A DNA stretch of 64,000 nucleotides from Actinoplanes italicus (GCF_003001815.1 NZ_PVMZ01000009.1:124001-188000); one strand, 5' to 3'; counted from the stretch's first letter, positions 1-8,604 are shown. Notes: a model not told the origin generated them from the letters alone. Program-made: numbers and translations.

Positions 1-66
1 GGGCCAGCCCGGGATAGGGATCCGCGGCGAAGGCCGGGTCCGAGAAGTCGATACCCACACCGGCAC

Positions 67-155
67 GTTATCCATTTTTGTACGGGACAGTCCGCCCCGC
101 GCGCGGCGATCCCCGACATCGGACGGGGTCGCATGGCCGACAGACGATGGATAAC
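67..155. repeat. 9-bp inverted repeat flanking the SARP upstream region
   Basis: GTTATCCAT at 67-75 is exactly complementary to ATGGATAAC at 147-155. The two arms bracket the region where the promoter of the regulator at 194 should lie. Such spaced arms can bind a dimeric regulator with looping, or may be chance. Nothing else was recognised in 1-193. Confidence 0.3.
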
Positions 156-193
156 CGGGTGATCCGGGGGCGGCGGCTGGCCAGAATGACGCC

Positions 194-2968
194 GTGAGGA
201 TCAGGGTGGGCGTGCTGGGGCCGGTGGAGCTGTGCCGCGACGGTGAGGTCGTGCCGCTCGCGGGTGTGCCGCAGCGGATCGTGCTGGCCCGGCTCGCGCT
301 CGCCGGTGGACGGGCGGTTCCGGTCGGTGACCTGATCGCGGCGCTGTGGGACGGCGAGCCGCCGGAGAACGCCCTCGGCAACCTGCACACCTACGTCTCG
401 CGGCTGCGGCGGCACACCGGCGGTGACGTGATCCGGCGCGAACCCGGCGGATACCGGCTCGACCTGCCCGCCGACGCGGTCGACGCCGGACGCGTCGAGC
501 GGCTCGCCGTCCAGGCGCGCGGCCAGGAACCGGGCACGGCGGCCGCGACGCTCGCCGAGGCGCTCGAGCTGTGGCGCGGCGACCCGCTCGCGGACGTGGC
601 CGACCGGCTGGTGTTCGCTCCCGATGTCGCGCGGCTTGCGGAGCTGCGGCGGCATCTGCGCGAGGAATGGCTCGACCTGCGGATCGCCTCCGGGACGGCG
701 GCCGGGGCCCTGCCCGAGATCGAGGCGCTCGCGGCGGCCGAGCCGCTGCGGGAGCGGGCGCACCTGCTGCTCATGCGGGCCCTGCACATCACCGGCCGGA
801 CCCCGGAGGCGCTGGCGGTCGCGCGGGCCTACCGGGACCGGCTCGCCGACGGGCACGGCGTCGACCCCTCACCGGCCATGGCCGGTCTGCAGCGGCGGAT
901 CCTGGCGGACGAGCCGGCGCTGCGCCCGCCGGAGAACCCGCCGAAGCGGGGCACGGCGTTGCGGTGGCGGGCCGACCGGTTCTTCGGACGAGAGGAAGAG
1001 CTGGCCACGGTACGGGCAGCGATCGCGGCCGGGAGGGTGACGACGCTCGTCGGCCCCGGCGGAGTGGGCAAGACCCGGCTGATGAGCGAGGTGCTGACCG
1101 GCGACGAGCTGGTGGTCGAACTGGCGGAGCGGTCCGTGCCCGCCGACGTGGCGGCCGCCGTGGCCGGGGCGCTCGGGCTGCGTACCGCGCCGCACGGCGG
1201 TGCCGCCGCGCTGGCCGAGCGCCTAGGCGCGACACCGGCGACGCTGGTGCTGGACAACTGCGAGCACCTCCTGGAACCCGTGCGTGTGCTGGTCGGGGAA
1301 CTGGTGGCCCGCTGCCCGCAGCTACGCGTGCTGGCCACCTCCCGGCAGCGCCTCGACGTGGCGGGCGAGCGGGTGCTGCGGCTCGGCCCGCTTCCGGCGG
1401 AGGATCAGGTCGCGCTCTTCTGCGACCGGGCGGCGCTGCTGAGGGCCGATTTTCCTGACGATTCGCGTACGCGTGAGCTGGCGGCCGAGATCTGCGGCCT
1501 GGTCGACGGCCTGCCGCTGGCTGTCGAGCTGGCCGCCCGGCGCGAGTCGGTGTTCGGGCTGGCGCATCTGCGGGACCGCCTGGGCGCCGGGCTCAACGTG
1601 CTGGACCCGGCCCGCGGCGGCGACCGGGCGACCGCCGTGTCGGCGACCGTCGAATGGTCGTATCGCCTGCTCGACCCGTCCGCCCAGCGCCTGCTGGACA
1701 ACCTGGCCGTCTGCCGTGGCGGGTTCACCCTGGACGCCCTGCCGCACTTCGCCGGCGGTGACGCCGAGCCGCTGCTCGCCGAGCTGGTCGACGCCTCGCT
1801 GGTGGTCGCCGACCCGCCGCGTTATCGGCTGCTGGAGACCGTACGACATGTGGGTTTGGGGCATCTGGGTCCGGACGGCGAACGCCGGGCCAGGGACGCG
1901 CACGCGCGCTGGATGCTGACCCTCGCCACGCGGATGCTGGACCGCTGCCGCGAGCGGGACCCGTGGACCTATCCCGCGATGCGCCGCGAGCTGGCGAACC
2001 TGCAGGAGGCGCTGGCCTGGCTGAGCGGGGACGAGCGCGAGGGCGACGATGACCGGGAGGACGGCGCGCGCCTGGCCGCGATGCTGTCGGTGGTGGGCGC
2101 CGACTCGCCGGATCCGGGGCTGACCGAGCAGCTGGCCCGCTGGGCGCCCGAGCGGGTGGAGACCGAGGCCGAGGTGCTGCGGGCCGTCGCGGCCGGGACC
2201 GGCGAGTGGCTGCGCGGCCATCTCCCGGAGGCGGACCGCCTGCTCAGCGCAGCTCTCGACCGGATGCCCGATGATCACTGGCTGCGGTGGGGCGCGCTGC
2301 TGATCCGGATCTCGAACGGGATGTTCGCGGGTCGTCCGGACCAGGTGCGGGCGGATGCCGAGCGGATGGCGACCGATCCGGGCGCGCCCGCGTGGGCCCG
2401 TGCCACCGGGATCTGCTGCTCGGCGCTGATGGACGCCTACGGCGGTGATCCGGCGGCCGGCCGGCGGTGGCTGGAGAGGTACGAGCACCTCCTGGACACC
2501 GGGCATCTCGACGGTTTCGTCCCGTTCACCCGGGGCGAGCTGCTGGCCGGCAGCGATCCGGAACGGGCGCTGGCCTGGTACGACCGGTCGATCGCGGCCA
2601 GCGACCGGGTCAACCTGACCTACACCGGTCACCTGGCCCGGGTGGCCCGGGCGGCGGCGCTGATCCGGCTGGGCCGGCGTACCGAGGCGGTGGCGGCCTG
2701 CCGGTCGGCGCTGGCGGCGGTCCGGTCCGCCAACATGACCGCCCAGGTGTGGACGATGATCCGGCTGATCGCGGAGCTGCTGGCCGCCCTGGGCGACCGG
2801 GAGTCGGCGGCGGCCCTGGTGGCGGCCGCGGACGCCGACCCGATGGCCCCGGCCGTGATGGGCCCGGACCGTGAGCGGCTCGCCGCTCTGCGCGCCGCCA
2901 CGCCATCGCCGGGCTGCGGCATTGCGGCCACCGTGGAGCTGGCCCTGCGCCGCCTGGCCGAGGCGTGA
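194..2968 (+). CDS. AfsR/SARP-family transcriptional regulator with NB-ARC ATPase and TPR region
   Basis: This 924-residue protein has the layout of large SARP regulators. An OmpR-type winged helix (about residues 5-90) is followed by a bacterial transcriptional activation domain (about 92-240) and an NB-ARC/STAND ATPase with a P-loop (GPGGVGKT, near 287-294) and a Walker B-like LVLDNCEHL. The C-terminal half is Ala/Leu-rich and helical, as expected for TPR-like repeats. Family knowledge: such proteins bind direct heptamer repeats and activate secondary metabolism or development after nucleotide-dependent switching. The start is a GTG, followed by MRIRVGVLGPVEL, which is typical of this family. 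No biosynthetic cluster lies beside it, so its targets are unknown. Three 11-bp-spaced repeats at 32166-32199 are a possible SARP-type site, but this is speculative. Confidence 0.92.
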   Translation: MRIRVGVLGPVELCRDGEVVPLAGVPQRIVLARLALAGGRAVPVGDLIAALWDGEPPENALGNLHTYVSRLRRHTGGDVIRREPGGYRLDLPADAVDAGRVERLAVQARGQEPGTAAATLAEALELWRGDPLADVADRLVFAPDVARLAELRRHLREEWLDLRIASGTAAGALPEIEALAAAEPLRERAHLLLMRALHITGRTPEALAVARAYRDRLADGHGVDPSPAMAGLQRRILADEPALRPPENPPKRGTALRWRADRFFGREEELATVRAAIAAGRVTTLVGPGGVGKTRLMSEVLTGDELVVELAERSVPADVAAAVAGALGLRTAPHGGAAALAERLGATPATLVLDNCEHLLEPVRVLVGELVARCPQLRVLATSRQRLDVAGERVLRLGPLPAEDQVALFCDRAALLRADFPDDSRTRELAAEICGLVDGLPLAVELAARRESVFGLAHLRDRLGAGLNVLDPARGGDRATAVSATVEWSYRLLDPSAQRLLDNLAVCRGGFTLDALPHFAGGDAEPLLAELVDASLVVADPPRYRLLETVRHVGLGHLGPDGERRARDAHARWMLTLATRMLDRCRERDPWTYPAMRRELANLQEALAWLSGDEREGDDDREDGARLAAMLSVVGADSPDPGLTEQLARWAPERVETEAEVLRAVAAGTGEWLRGHLPEADRLLSAALDRMPDDHWLRWGALLIRISNGMFAGRPDQVRADAERMATDPGAPAWARATGICCSALMDAYGGDPAAGRRWLERYEHLLDTGHLDGFVPFTRGELLAGSDPERALAWYDRSIAASDRVNLTYTGHLARVARAAALIRLGRRTEAVAACRSALAAVRSANMTAQVWTMIRLIAELLAALGDRESAAALVAAADADPMAPAVMGPDRERLAALRAATPSPGCGIAATVELALRRLAEA

Positions 2969-3015
2969 CAGCGAGCGGCAAGGTCACGGCAAGGGCCGTC
3001 CCGCACGGTGGGGAC

Positions 3016-4098
3016 ATGACTGACACACAGCAGATCCCGACCGTCGACGAGGCACGCGCCGAGGCCTTCGTCGGACAGATGATCACCGACTTCGCCGGGG
3101 CGGCCAGCACCGCGATGATCGTCCTCGGCGACCGGCTCGGCCTGTTCCGGGCGTTGACCGGCGCCGGCCCGGTGACCGCGGCCGGGCTGGCCGCGAGCAC
3201 CGGCCTCAACCCGCGGCTGGTCACCGAGTGGCTGCATCAGATGGCCGTCTCGGGCTACGTGACCGTGGACGGCGACCGGTTCGAGTTGCCGCTCGAGCAC
3301 GCCCTGGCGCTGTCGGTGGTGGACTCGCCGGCCTACGTGGTGGCCGCCGCCGAGATCATCACCGGTTACTTCCTGTCGATGGAGCACCTGGAGAAGGCGT
3401 TCCACGGCGACGGCGGGCTGTCCGGGGACGAGGTGCCGGGGTGCAGCTACCACGGCATCGAGCGGTACTTCCGGACCGCGTACGTCAACCAGCTGGAGCA
3501 GGCCTGGTTCCCGGCGGTTCCGGGGCTGGTCGAGAAGCTCGAGGCGGGCGCCCGGGTCGCCGACGTCGGCTGCGGCCACGGATTCGCCGACCTGCTGATG
3601 GCGCGGACCTGGCCGCGGTCCTCGGTGACCGGTTTCGACATGCACGAGCCGTCGATCGCCACGGCCCGCGCCCGCGCCATCGAGGCGGGCAGCCCGGCGA
3701 ACGTGTCGTTCCGCGTGGCCGACTCGGCGTCGATCGCCGGGCACGGGCCGTTCGACGTGGTCGTCTATTTCGACGCGCTGCACGACCTGGGCGACCCGGT
3801 GGCGGCACTGAAGGCGGCCTACGAGGCACTGGCGCCGGGCGGCATCGTGGTGGCGGTCGAGCCGTGGTCCTCGGACGACTGGACCAGCACGATCGGAATG
3901 CCGATCACCCGCATCGGGTACGCCTCGTCGACCGCTCTGTGCACGCCGGGTTCGCTGGCCCAGCCCGGCGCCTACGGGCTGGGCACCCTGGGCGGCCCAT
4001 CGAAGCGGCTCGAGCTGCTGGCGCGGGCCGGGTTCACGAACCCGGTGCTGGCCGCGGACACCGGGTTCAATCTGGTCGTCGCCGCCACCAAGGCCTGA
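3016..4098 (+). CDS. class I SAM-dependent methyltransferase with N-terminal winged-helix
   Basis: This is a 360-residue methyltransferase. The N-terminal part (about 20-110, with ALTGAGPVTAAGLAASTGLN) looks like the winged-helix dimerisation region of O-methyltransferases and related enzymes. The Rossmann domain follows, with SAM motif I VADVGCGHG (about residue 170) and a later acidic motif VVYFDALHDLGDP. The ATG at 3016 is preferred over the upstream GTG at 2965, because the latter overlaps the end of the SARP gene and a purine-rich GGTGGGG lies just before 3016. The substrate is unknown. It lies 47 nt after the regulator and may be co-transcribed with it. Its 3' end overlaps the convergent glycosyltransferase gene by 127 nt. 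Confidence 0.88.
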   Translation: MTDTQQIPTVDEARAEAFVGQMITDFAGAASTAMIVLGDRLGLFRALTGAGPVTAAGLAASTGLNPRLVTEWLHQMAVSGYVTVDGDRFELPLEHALALSVVDSPAYVVAAAEIITGYFLSMEHLEKAFHGDGGLSGDEVPGCSYHGIERYFRTAYVNQLEQAWFPAVPGLVEKLEAGARVADVGCGHGFADLLMARTWPRSSVTGFDMHEPSIATARARAIEAGSPANVSFRVADSASIAGHGPFDVVVYFDALHDLGDPVAALKAAYEALAPGGIVVAVEPWSSDDWTSTIGMPITRIGYASSTALCTPGSLAQPGAYGLGTLGGPSKRLELLARAGFTNPVLAADTGFNLVVAATKA

Positions 4099-5225
4099 CC
4101 GCGGCCGGACGACGCTCCGGCGAGCGTCCGCCGGTAGTGGCCGAGCAGCTCGTCACCGATCGCGGACCAGCTGCGGCCCCGCACGGCCGCACGACCGGCG
4201 GCGCCGAACGCGTGCCGCCGGTCGGCGTCGTGAGCGAGCCGGGCGACCGCGTCGGTGAACCCGTCGGCGCGGTGCGGGGGCACCAGATAGCCGGTACGGC
4301 CGTGTTCCACCAGGTCGAGCGGCCCACCGGCGGCCGGGGCGACGACCGGGAGCCCGCTGGCCATCGCCTCCTGCACGGCCTGACCGAACGTCTCGTACGG
4401 CCCGGTGTGGGTGAAGACGTCGAGGCTCGCGTAGATCCGGCCGAGCTGAGCGCCGTGCCGGGCGCCGAGGAAGACCGCGTCCGGCAGCGCCCGGCGCAGC
4501 GACGGCGCGGCCGGGCCGTCGCCGACCACCACGAGCCTAACCCCGGGCAGCCGGGAGACGCCGGCCAGCAGGTCGATCTCCTTCTCGGCGGCGAGCCGTC
4601 CGACGAACCCGGCCAGCACCTCGCCGTTCGGGGCGAGCGCCCGCCGGATGCCGGGGCTGCGCCATCCGGGGTGGAAGCGGATGTCGTCGACTCCGCGCCG
4701 CCACAGGTGCACCCGGCGCACGCCGTGCGTCTCGAGCGCGGTGACCGACTCGGTGGACGGGGCCAGAGTCCGGCCGGCCGCGTTGTGGACGGTCCGGATC
4801 CAGCGCCACGCCATCCGCTCGGTGAGCCGGACCCGGTACACGCGGGCGTACGAGGCCACGTCGGTCTGATAGACGGCGACCGACGGCAGCCCGAGCGTGC
4901 GGGCGCTGGCCTGCGCCCAGGCCCCGAGGACGAACGGGCTGGCCAGGTGCAAGACGTCGGGCGCGAACCGGCGGATCGCGGCGTGCAGGGCGGGCGCGGG
5001 CAGGCCGAGGCGCAGCTGCGGATAACCGGGCATCGGCAGCGACGGGACGCGTACCACCGGGTACGGCAGCCCGGTCACCGGCGCGCGGGAGCCGGGTGGT
5101 GGCAGCGGTGCCACGACCATCGGCTCGTGGCCGTTTCTGGTCAGGTGGTCGGCCATCCGGGCGACCGAGTTCGCGACGCCGTTGACATCGGGGAGGAACG
5201 ATTCGGTGACGAGCGCGATGCGCAT
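3972..5225 (-). CDS. GT4-family glycosyltransferase (PimB/MgtA-like)
   Basis: This is a 417-residue GT-B glycosyltransferase. It opens with MRIALVTESFLPDVNGVANS, the signature of the GT4 group that includes actinobacterial mannosyltransferases acting on lipid-linked acceptors. The C-terminal half has the nucleotide-sugar site (VLAGFVGRLAAEKEIDLL) and an EX7E-like stretch (ETFGQAVQEAMASGLPVV). The core ends near residue 372. About 45 Ala/Ser-rich residues beyond it are encoded antisense to the methyltransferase gene and are probably non-essential. The acceptor cannot be told from sequence. The MFS gene lies 63 nt upstream on the same strand, so the two may be co-transcribed. Confidence 0.9.
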   Translation of the reverse strand: MRIALVTESFLPDVNGVANSVARMADHLTRNGHEPMVVAPLPPPGSRAPVTGLPYPVVRVPSLPMPGYPQLRLGLPAPALHAAIRRFAPDVLHLASPFVLGAWAQASARTLGLPSVAVYQTDVASYARVYRVRLTERMAWRWIRTVHNAAGRTLAPSTESVTALETHGVRRVHLWRRGVDDIRFHPGWRSPGIRRALAPNGEVLAGFVGRLAAEKEIDLLAGVSRLPGVRLVVVGDGPAAPSLRRALPDAVFLGARHGAQLGRIYASLDVFTHTGPYETFGQAVQEAMASGLPVVAPAAGGPLDLVEHGRTGYLVPPHRADGFTDAVARLAHDADRRHAFGAAGRAAVRGRSWSAIGDELLGHYRRTLAGASSGRGQALVAATTRLNPVSAASTGFVNPARASSSSRFDGPPRVPSP

Positions 5226-5288
5226 GTGAACAGGGGAACCGGGGCCACGATCCGGCAGGAGACCGGCCCGTGACGCCCGGCCGAACGA

Positions 5289-6461
5289 TCAGCGCATTCT
5301 CAGGGTCACCGTGAGCAGGACGGCCGAGAGCAGCTGCGCGGCGGCGAAGACGACCGCGAGCAGGGTGAGCGACTGTTCGTAGAGGGCACCGGCGAGGACC
5401 CCGCCGACCAGCGCCGCCACGCCCTGCACCGCGGCGAAGACCCCGTAGGCGGTGGCCCGCCGGGGTGCCATGACCAGGTCGGCTACCAGCGCCTTGACGG
5501 TCGAGTCCTGCACGCCGATCGCGGCTCCCCAGAGCAGGCTGCCGGTGACGATCGCGGCGGTGCTCGTGGAGAGGGCGAGCGCCGGCGTGGCTGCGGCGAG
5601 GGCCGGCAGCGCGTAGAGGACGCGGGCGCCCCAGCGGTCGTAGAGATGGCCGCTGGCCAGGGCGGCGACCGCACCGGCGGCCATCGCCGCGGCGTACAGC
5701 ACCGGCACCGCGGCGATCGGCACCCGTCCGGTCTCGCTCGCGTGGTACGAGATCAGGCCGAACGTGACCAGCCCGCCGGTGGCCAGCCCGGCCGACGCGG
5801 CGAACCAGTGGAACGTGCGGGGAAGAGACGTCGACACCGAGGTGTCCGACGGTTCGCGTGCCGGAGGTGCCGGGAACCGGTGCCGCAGCCAGACCAGCAG
5901 GATCATCGCGGCCACGCCGGGCAGCGCCAGCACGGCCAGCGCCGGCCAGATCACCCCGCCGGCCGCCACCAGCGCGGCCACCAGCAACGGGCCGGCGAAC
6001 GCGCCGACCTGGTCGAGCGCCTTGTGCACGGCGAACCCGCGTCCCCTGCCGACCGCCCCGGCGGCCTCGGCGAGCAGCGCCGACTTGGCCGGGGAGCGGA
6101 CCGCCTTGCCGATCCGCTCGGACACGATCAGGACGGCCGCGACCGCCAGGCCCGCCCCGCCGAGAAAGGGCGTGACGGCCAGCAGCGGCACGCAGACCGC
6201 GGTCAGGCCGTAGCCGAAGATGGTGAGCGCCCAGTACCGGGCGGTGCGGTCGGCCAGCGGCCCGGACACCAGCCGCAGCAGCAGCGCGGCCGCCTCGCCG
6301 GCGCCGGTGACCAGCCCGACCACGAGCGCCGAAGCGCCCAGACCGGCGAGCAGCGGGCCGGTGATCGAGCGGGCGCCCTCGTACACCATGTCGGCGGCGA
6401 GGCTGACCAGCCCGAATCCGAGGATCGCCCGCCACGGAGAGAGCAGACGACCGTTGGACAC
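5289..6461 (-). CDS. MFS transporter
   Basis: This is a 390-residue hydrophobic protein with about 12 predicted membrane helices. The first cytoplasmic loop carries a motif-A-like GPLADRTARYWALTIFGYG. RIGKAVRSPAKSALLAEA in the following region is typical of a bacterial MFS subgroup annotated as exporters. The protein acts in the cytoplasmic membrane, and its substrate is unknown. It is divergent from the hydrolase gene at 6574 and is the first gene of a likely two-gene unit with the GT4 gene downstream. Confidence 0.87.
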   Translation of the reverse strand: MSNGRLLSPWRAILGFGLVSLAADMVYEGARSITGPLLAGLGASALVVGLVTGAGEAAALLLRLVSGPLADRTARYWALTIFGYGLTAVCVPLLAVTPFLGGAGLAVAAVLIVSERIGKAVRSPAKSALLAEAAGAVGRGRGFAVHKALDQVGAFAGPLLVAALVAAGGVIWPALAVLALPGVAAMILLVWLRHRFPAPPAREPSDTSVSTSLPRTFHWFAASAGLATGGLVTFGLISYHASETGRVPIAAVPVLYAAAMAAGAVAALASGHLYDRWGARVLYALPALAAATPALALSTSTAAIVTGSLLWGAAIGVQDSTVKALVADLVMAPRRATAYGVFAAVQGVAALVGGVLAGALYEQSLTLLAVVFAAAQLLSAVLLTVTLRMR

Positions 6462-6573
6462 GTCGTAACGATACGGGCCGTGGACCGTAGTGGATCAATC
6501 TTCGGCAATGTTTGGTGAACCGGGACACACCGGCGCATGTTTGGTGTCCCCCCGAATCAGGAAGACCATCCCC

Positions 6574-7179
6574 GTGCATCCTCAGCCCCCGCGTCGCACC
6601 ACCCACGCCTACGGAACACCGAAGAATCTGCTGGTCTACGACCGCTGGGGCCGGTACGGCCGTCCGGTGGTCCTGCTGCACGGCCTCTTCTACGACCGGA
6701 CCACCTGGTGGCCGGTCGCTGCCGAGCTCGGTGACGCGTGCAGTGTCATCGCCGTCGACCTGCCCGGGCACGGGCAGTCCGCGGCGCGCGGAGAGAACGC
6801 CGTCGAACCCCTGGCCCGCGACCTGGCGGCGCTCGTGAACGGACTGGACCTGCACCGGGCGCCGGTGCTGGTCGGGCAGGGTGAGGGCGCGCTGCTCGCC
6901 GAGGCGTTCGCCGACACCTACGCGACCCGGGCGGTGCTGACCTTCGACGAGCCGCAGGCGCCGCCGGAGTGCCCGGAACGGCATCGGGCGACGGCCGACC
7001 TGGCAGACGTCCCGGTGCCGTACCGGCAGTTCGCGGTGTCGCGCTGGGACCGTGGACTGCTCCGGTCGTACCGGTGCTGGTTCGCGAACCGGAAGCAGCA
7101 GCTGGTCGCCAAGCGGCCGTGTTTCCCGCATCTGCGGGCCCCCGCCCGTTTCGCGGCGACCCTGCGGGACCTGATCTGA
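6574..7179 (+). CDS. alpha/beta-hydrolase fold protein lacking the nucleophile serine
   Basis: This 201-residue protein shows the N-terminal half of an alpha/beta-hydrolase: a PVVLLHGLFYDRTTWW oxyanion-hole segment and a VIAVDLPGHGQS strand. At the nucleophile elbow, where the family has G-x-S-x-G, the sequence reads GQGEG, so the catalytic Ser is Gly. No convincing Asp/His pair follows, and the lid region is short. It may be a non-catalytic binding protein or a decaying gene. GTG 6574 is chosen as the start because AGGAAG lies about 9 nt upstream; a GTG at 6490 would add 28 residues without family similarity. The last codons are duplicated in tandem just downstream. Confidence 0.72.
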   Translation: MHPQPPRRTTHAYGTPKNLLVYDRWGRYGRPVVLLHGLFYDRTTWWPVAAELGDACSVIAVDLPGHGQSAARGENAVEPLARDLAALVNGLDLHRAPVLVGQGEGALLAEAFADTYATRAVLTFDEPQAPPECPERHRATADLADVPVPYRQFAVSRWDRGLLRSYRCWFANRKQQLVAKRPCFPHLRAPARFAATLRDLI

Positions 7180-7231
7180 AGGGCGGCCCTGCGGGACCTG
7201 ATCTGAAGGGCGGCCCTGCGGGACCTGATCT
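7160..7231. repeat. 27-bp tandem repeat, 2.7 copies, spanning the hydrolase stop codon
   Basis: Two exact 27-bp units (7160-7186 and 7187-7213) are followed by an 18-bp partial unit (7214-7231). The unit holds the last codons of the hydrolase gene plus its stop (CTGCGGGACCTGATCTGA). Each full copy therefore repeats the LRDLI-stop ending in the same frame, because 27 is divisible by three. This looks like recent replication slippage. It also abuts the stop codon of the convergent 36-residue protein. Confidence 0.95.
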
Positions 7232-7340
7232 AGAGACTGTGCCGGTGCCGTCGGCGGCGGTGTATCGGTGGCGTGAGGGCGGCAGTGCTGATCACCAGGC
7301 AGACGATCAGCAGAGTGCCGACCAGGATGTCGACGAACAT
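7230..7340 (-). CDS. 36-residue single-span membrane protein with Arg/His-rich tail
   Basis: This short reading frame runs opposite to the hydrolase. Its product begins MFVDILVGTLLIVCLVIS, forms one clear transmembrane helix, and ends with a basic PPIHRRRRHRHSL tail. A GAGGGGG ribosome-binding site lies 9 nt before the ATG at 7340. Size and layout resemble small accessory subunits of membrane complexes, but no family was recognised. The stop lies at the edge of the 27-bp repeats. The gene is inferred from start, ribosome site and hydrophobic pattern only. Confidence 0.55.
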   Translation of the reverse strand: MFVDILVGTLLIVCLVISTAALTPPIHRRRRHRHSL

Positions 7341-7484
7341 GGGCGGTACCCCCTCTTCAACCGCTGGTCGGCTGCGTTTCAGCCGGACTCTCCACGGTCC
7401 TCCGCGACCCCCGGCCCGTCAACCGGAATGCCGTAATGGCCCGATGCCCTGGTCCGCGGGTGCCGGTCACCCTAAGCTGACCCG

Positions 7485-7626
7485 CGAGGGGAGTACCTCC
7501 GCGAGAGCGTGGCGGTCACCACGGGCACCCATGTGCCCTCGTGCGTTCGCCCGTCGCCGCCGGCAAGGCGGCCGGTGGCGGGTGAGGGAGACCTCGGACG
7601 ATGACTCGTGTCCGAGGGGGCTCTCC
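7485..7626 (+). promoter_or_regulatory. yybP-ykoY (Mn2+-sensing) riboswitch, probable translational ON switch
   Basis: The leader of the TerC gene carries the conserved blocks of the yybP-ykoY family in order: GGGGAGTA (7488 onward), GGTCACCACGG (7513 onward) and GGGTGAGGGAGACCT (7580-7594). The closing stem P1 can form from CGAGG 7485-7489 and CCTCG 7592-7596. The same 3' strand can instead pair as CCTCGGAC 7592-7599 with GTCCGAGG 7610-7617, a perfect 8-bp hairpin. That hairpin buries the ribosome-binding site GAGGGGG 7614-7620 of the GTG at 7627. Ligand binding that stabilises P1 would free the site. A possible -10 box, TAAGCT, lies at 7473-7478. Confidence 0.88.
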
Positions 7627-8604
7627 GTGTTCGATCTGCCATCCATCGCGTCCACCCAGCTGTGGGTGATCAGCATCGCCGTGCTGCTGGCGCTGCTCGC
7701 CGTCGACTTCGTGCTCACCCGCCGCCCGCATGACGTGGCGATGCGCGAGGCGGTCGGCTGGTCACTGTTCTATCTCGCGCTTCCCGGCGCGTTCGGGGTG
7801 CTGATCTGGCAGCTGTACGGCCGGGCGCCCGCCATGGAGTTCTACACCGGGTACGTCGTGGAGAAGTCGCTGTCGGTCGACAACCTGTTCGTCTTCATGC
7901 TGCTGCTCGCCGCGTTCGCGGTTCCGCCGGAGCTGGCACAGCGGGTGCTGCTCTACGGCATCGCCGGGGCGCTCGTGCTGCGTGCCGTCTTCATCGCGGC
8001 CGGCGCGGTCGTGCTGCAGAGCGGCACATGGGCGTTCCTGCTGTTCGGCGGGATCCTGCTGCTGACCGCGGTGAAGGTGTTCCGCGAGGCGATGCGCTCG
8101 GAGGAGTACCAGGTCCACATCGACGACATGCGCAGCGTACGGCTGATGCGCCGCCTCATGCCGGTGACCAACCACTACGAGGGCGGGCGGCTGACCGTGC
8201 TGCAGAACGGCCGGCGCGCGCTCACCCCGCTGGCCCTCGTGGTGGTGGCGGTGTTCATGACCGACATCGTCTTCGCGGTCGACTCGGTGCCGGCCGTCTA
8301 CGGGGTCACCGAGGACCCCTACCTGGTCTTCGCGACGAACGCGTTCGCCCTGCTCGGGCTCCGGGCGCTGTACTTCGTGCTGCACAACGTGCTGGACCGG
8401 CTGCGGCACCTGAACTACGGCCTCGCCGTGATCCTGGCGTTCATCGGGGTGAAGCTGGTGCTGCACTGGGCGCACGGCATCTGGTCCGGGGTCCCGGACA
8501 TCCCGACCGAGGCGTCGCTGGCCGTGATCGGCGCGACGCTGGCCATCGTGACCGCGACCAGCCTCTATGCCGACCGCAGGGAGCGCGTCGTCACCCGGAG
8601 TTGA
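7627..8604 (+). CDS. TerC/Alx-family integral membrane protein (probable Mn2+ exporter)
   Basis: This 325-residue protein has about nine membrane helices and hallmark TerC motifs: EKSLSVDNLFVF near residue 80 and DSVPAVYGVTEDPYLVFATNAFALLGLRALYF near 218-250. The acidic residues in these motifs are thought to bind metal ions. Members are implicated in Mn2+ efflux and in metalation of exported enzymes. The upstream Mn2+-type riboswitch supports that role. The start GTG 7627 is fixed by the GAGGGGG site 6 nt upstream; longer in-frame starts would read through the riboswitch. The 3' end overlaps the convergent histidine kinase gene by 14 nt. Confidence 0.93.
   Translation: MFDLPSIASTQLWVISIAVLLALLAVDFVLTRRPHDVAMREAVGWSLFYLALPGAFGVLIWQLYGRAPAMEFYTGYVVEKSLSVDNLFVFMLLLAAFAVPPELAQRVLLYGIAGALVLRAVFIAAGAVVLQSGTWAFLLFGGILLLTAVKVFREAMRSEEYQVHIDDMRSVRLMRRLMPVTNHYEGGRLTVLQNGRRALTPLALVVVAVFMTDIVFAVDSVPAVYGVTEDPYLVFATNAFALLGLRALYFVLHNVLDRLRHLNYGLAVILAFIGVKLVLHWAHGIWSGVPDIPTEASLAVIGATLAIVTATSLYADRRERVVTRS

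Noticed and set aside
3228..5273. 681-codon plus-strand frame across the methyltransferase and opposite the GT4 gene
   Set aside because: No recognisable motif; both overlapped genes have clear family signatures.
194..6461. Possible secondary-metabolite cluster (SARP, methyltransferase, glycosyltransferase, exporter)
   Set aside because: No scaffold-making enzyme (PKS, NRPS, terpene, RiPP) is present, and the genes are on both strands with no operon linking them.
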